The notes under the pieces: generated by a model
The model's input: only the letters and a program-made list of their open reading frames with translations
Database searches by the model: none
Told to the model about the DNA's origin: nothing
Program-made: the position numbers and the translations under genes
NCBI GenBank assembly: GCA_031259665.1
Contig: JAIRLD010000005.1
Location: forward strand, 1 to 29,662
From: Puniceicoccales bacterium
GTDB taxonomy: Bacteria; Verrucomicrobiota; Verrucomicrobiia; Opitutales; LL51
Direction of reading: 5' to 3'
Length of the DNA: 29,662 bases
Shown: piece by piece, positions 29,564 through 29,662 of the stretch
How the letters are laid out: each line of letters begins with the position of its first letter
Position numbering within the stretch: the first letter of the stretch is position 1

Positions 29564-29662
29564 CCAGGGGATCCCATCCCCTAGACCAGGTTTTGCGGTT
29601 TGATACAAATGCAACGCCACAGGGACCAACCGCAATGGCAAAAATTATCCCCGCCCCTCGCC
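29534..29662 (+). repeat. Palindrome cluster F (modules 7 variant, 6, 5, reverse), runs off the window
   Basis: The last-palindrome variant AAGGGGAATTCTTCCCCT at 29534-29551 (as in cluster D), module 6 at 29564-29584, module 5 at 29595-29633 (still 39 nt but decayed, ends GCGGTT/AACCGC) and the start of a module 4-like stretch at the window edge. The receiver gene ends inside it (TGA at 29561-29563). Confidence 0.85.

Noticed and set aside
8636..29662. CRISPR array or IS element as explanation of the repeats
   Set aside because: Modules differ from each other, there are no regular unique spacers, and no transposase, terminal repeats with target duplication or cas gene is visible.

Overview
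The window looks like chromosomal DNA of a host-associated bacterium of the PVC group, most likely Verrucomicrobiota (Opitutae-like). This rests on the style of the housekeeping proteins, especially the uracil-DNA glycosylase-like protein and the long signal peptidase I, as I remember those families; no search was run. Coding DNA is AT-rich. Several genes encode secreted proteins of kinds common in symbionts and pathogens: ankyrin proteins, an ADP-ribosyltransferase-like protein and an HExxH protein.

Layout. (1) 1-350: a possible gene fragment on the minus strand, then promoter-like and structured DNA. (2) 351-720: the RNase P RNA gene rnpB. (3) 721-8616: a tandem array of six related secreted-protein loci. 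Genes 1, 3 and 4 share almost the same leader and signal peptide. Gene 2 is a pseudogene, and genes 5 and 6 are more distant. The intergenic part in front of genes 2-5 carries a decayed copy of the 3' end of rnpB, so the array grew by duplication of a unit that included the end of rnpB. (4) 8636-12735: a repeat cluster, tRNA-Gly, a minus-strand run (thiamine pyrophosphokinase, a small protein, a secreted protein), an orphan OppC-type permease and three tRNAs (Lys, Thr, Thr). (5) 12829-16305: a divergent pair of candidate effectors, an ADP-ribosyltransferase-like protein whose signal peptide is out of frame across a T7 run, and an HExxH protein whose start codon sits behind a perfect hairpin. 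The leader of the second gene, hairpin included, is duplicated downstream in front of a broken small gene. (6) 16431-23400: housekeeping genes (YraN, UDG-like, isoprenylcysteine-methyltransferase-like, then tRNA-Leu, a TPR protein, M24 peptidase, LepB and TruA in a tight run, and RNase HII convergent). (7) 23737-27171: a 1144-residue protein that I take to be pyrophosphate-dependent PEP carboxykinase. (8) 27418-29563: a PAP2 phosphatase, tRNA-Asp, and a histidine kinase with a lone receiver protein.

Running through the right two thirds (8.6-29.7 kb) are six GC-rich clusters built from the same seven palindromic modules, in the same order and in either orientation. Two module types are usually exactly 39 nt, and their stems vary by compensating changes. 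Three neighbouring genes take their stop codon from a cluster. No transposase, rRNA or CRISPR array is present.

The strongest leads for something undescribed are the modular palindrome family, the duplicated start-codon hairpin with covariation, the rnpB tails in the ankyrin array, and the first array gene, a secreted protein with a helix-turn-helix-like block that reminds me of trichomonad initiator-binding proteins.
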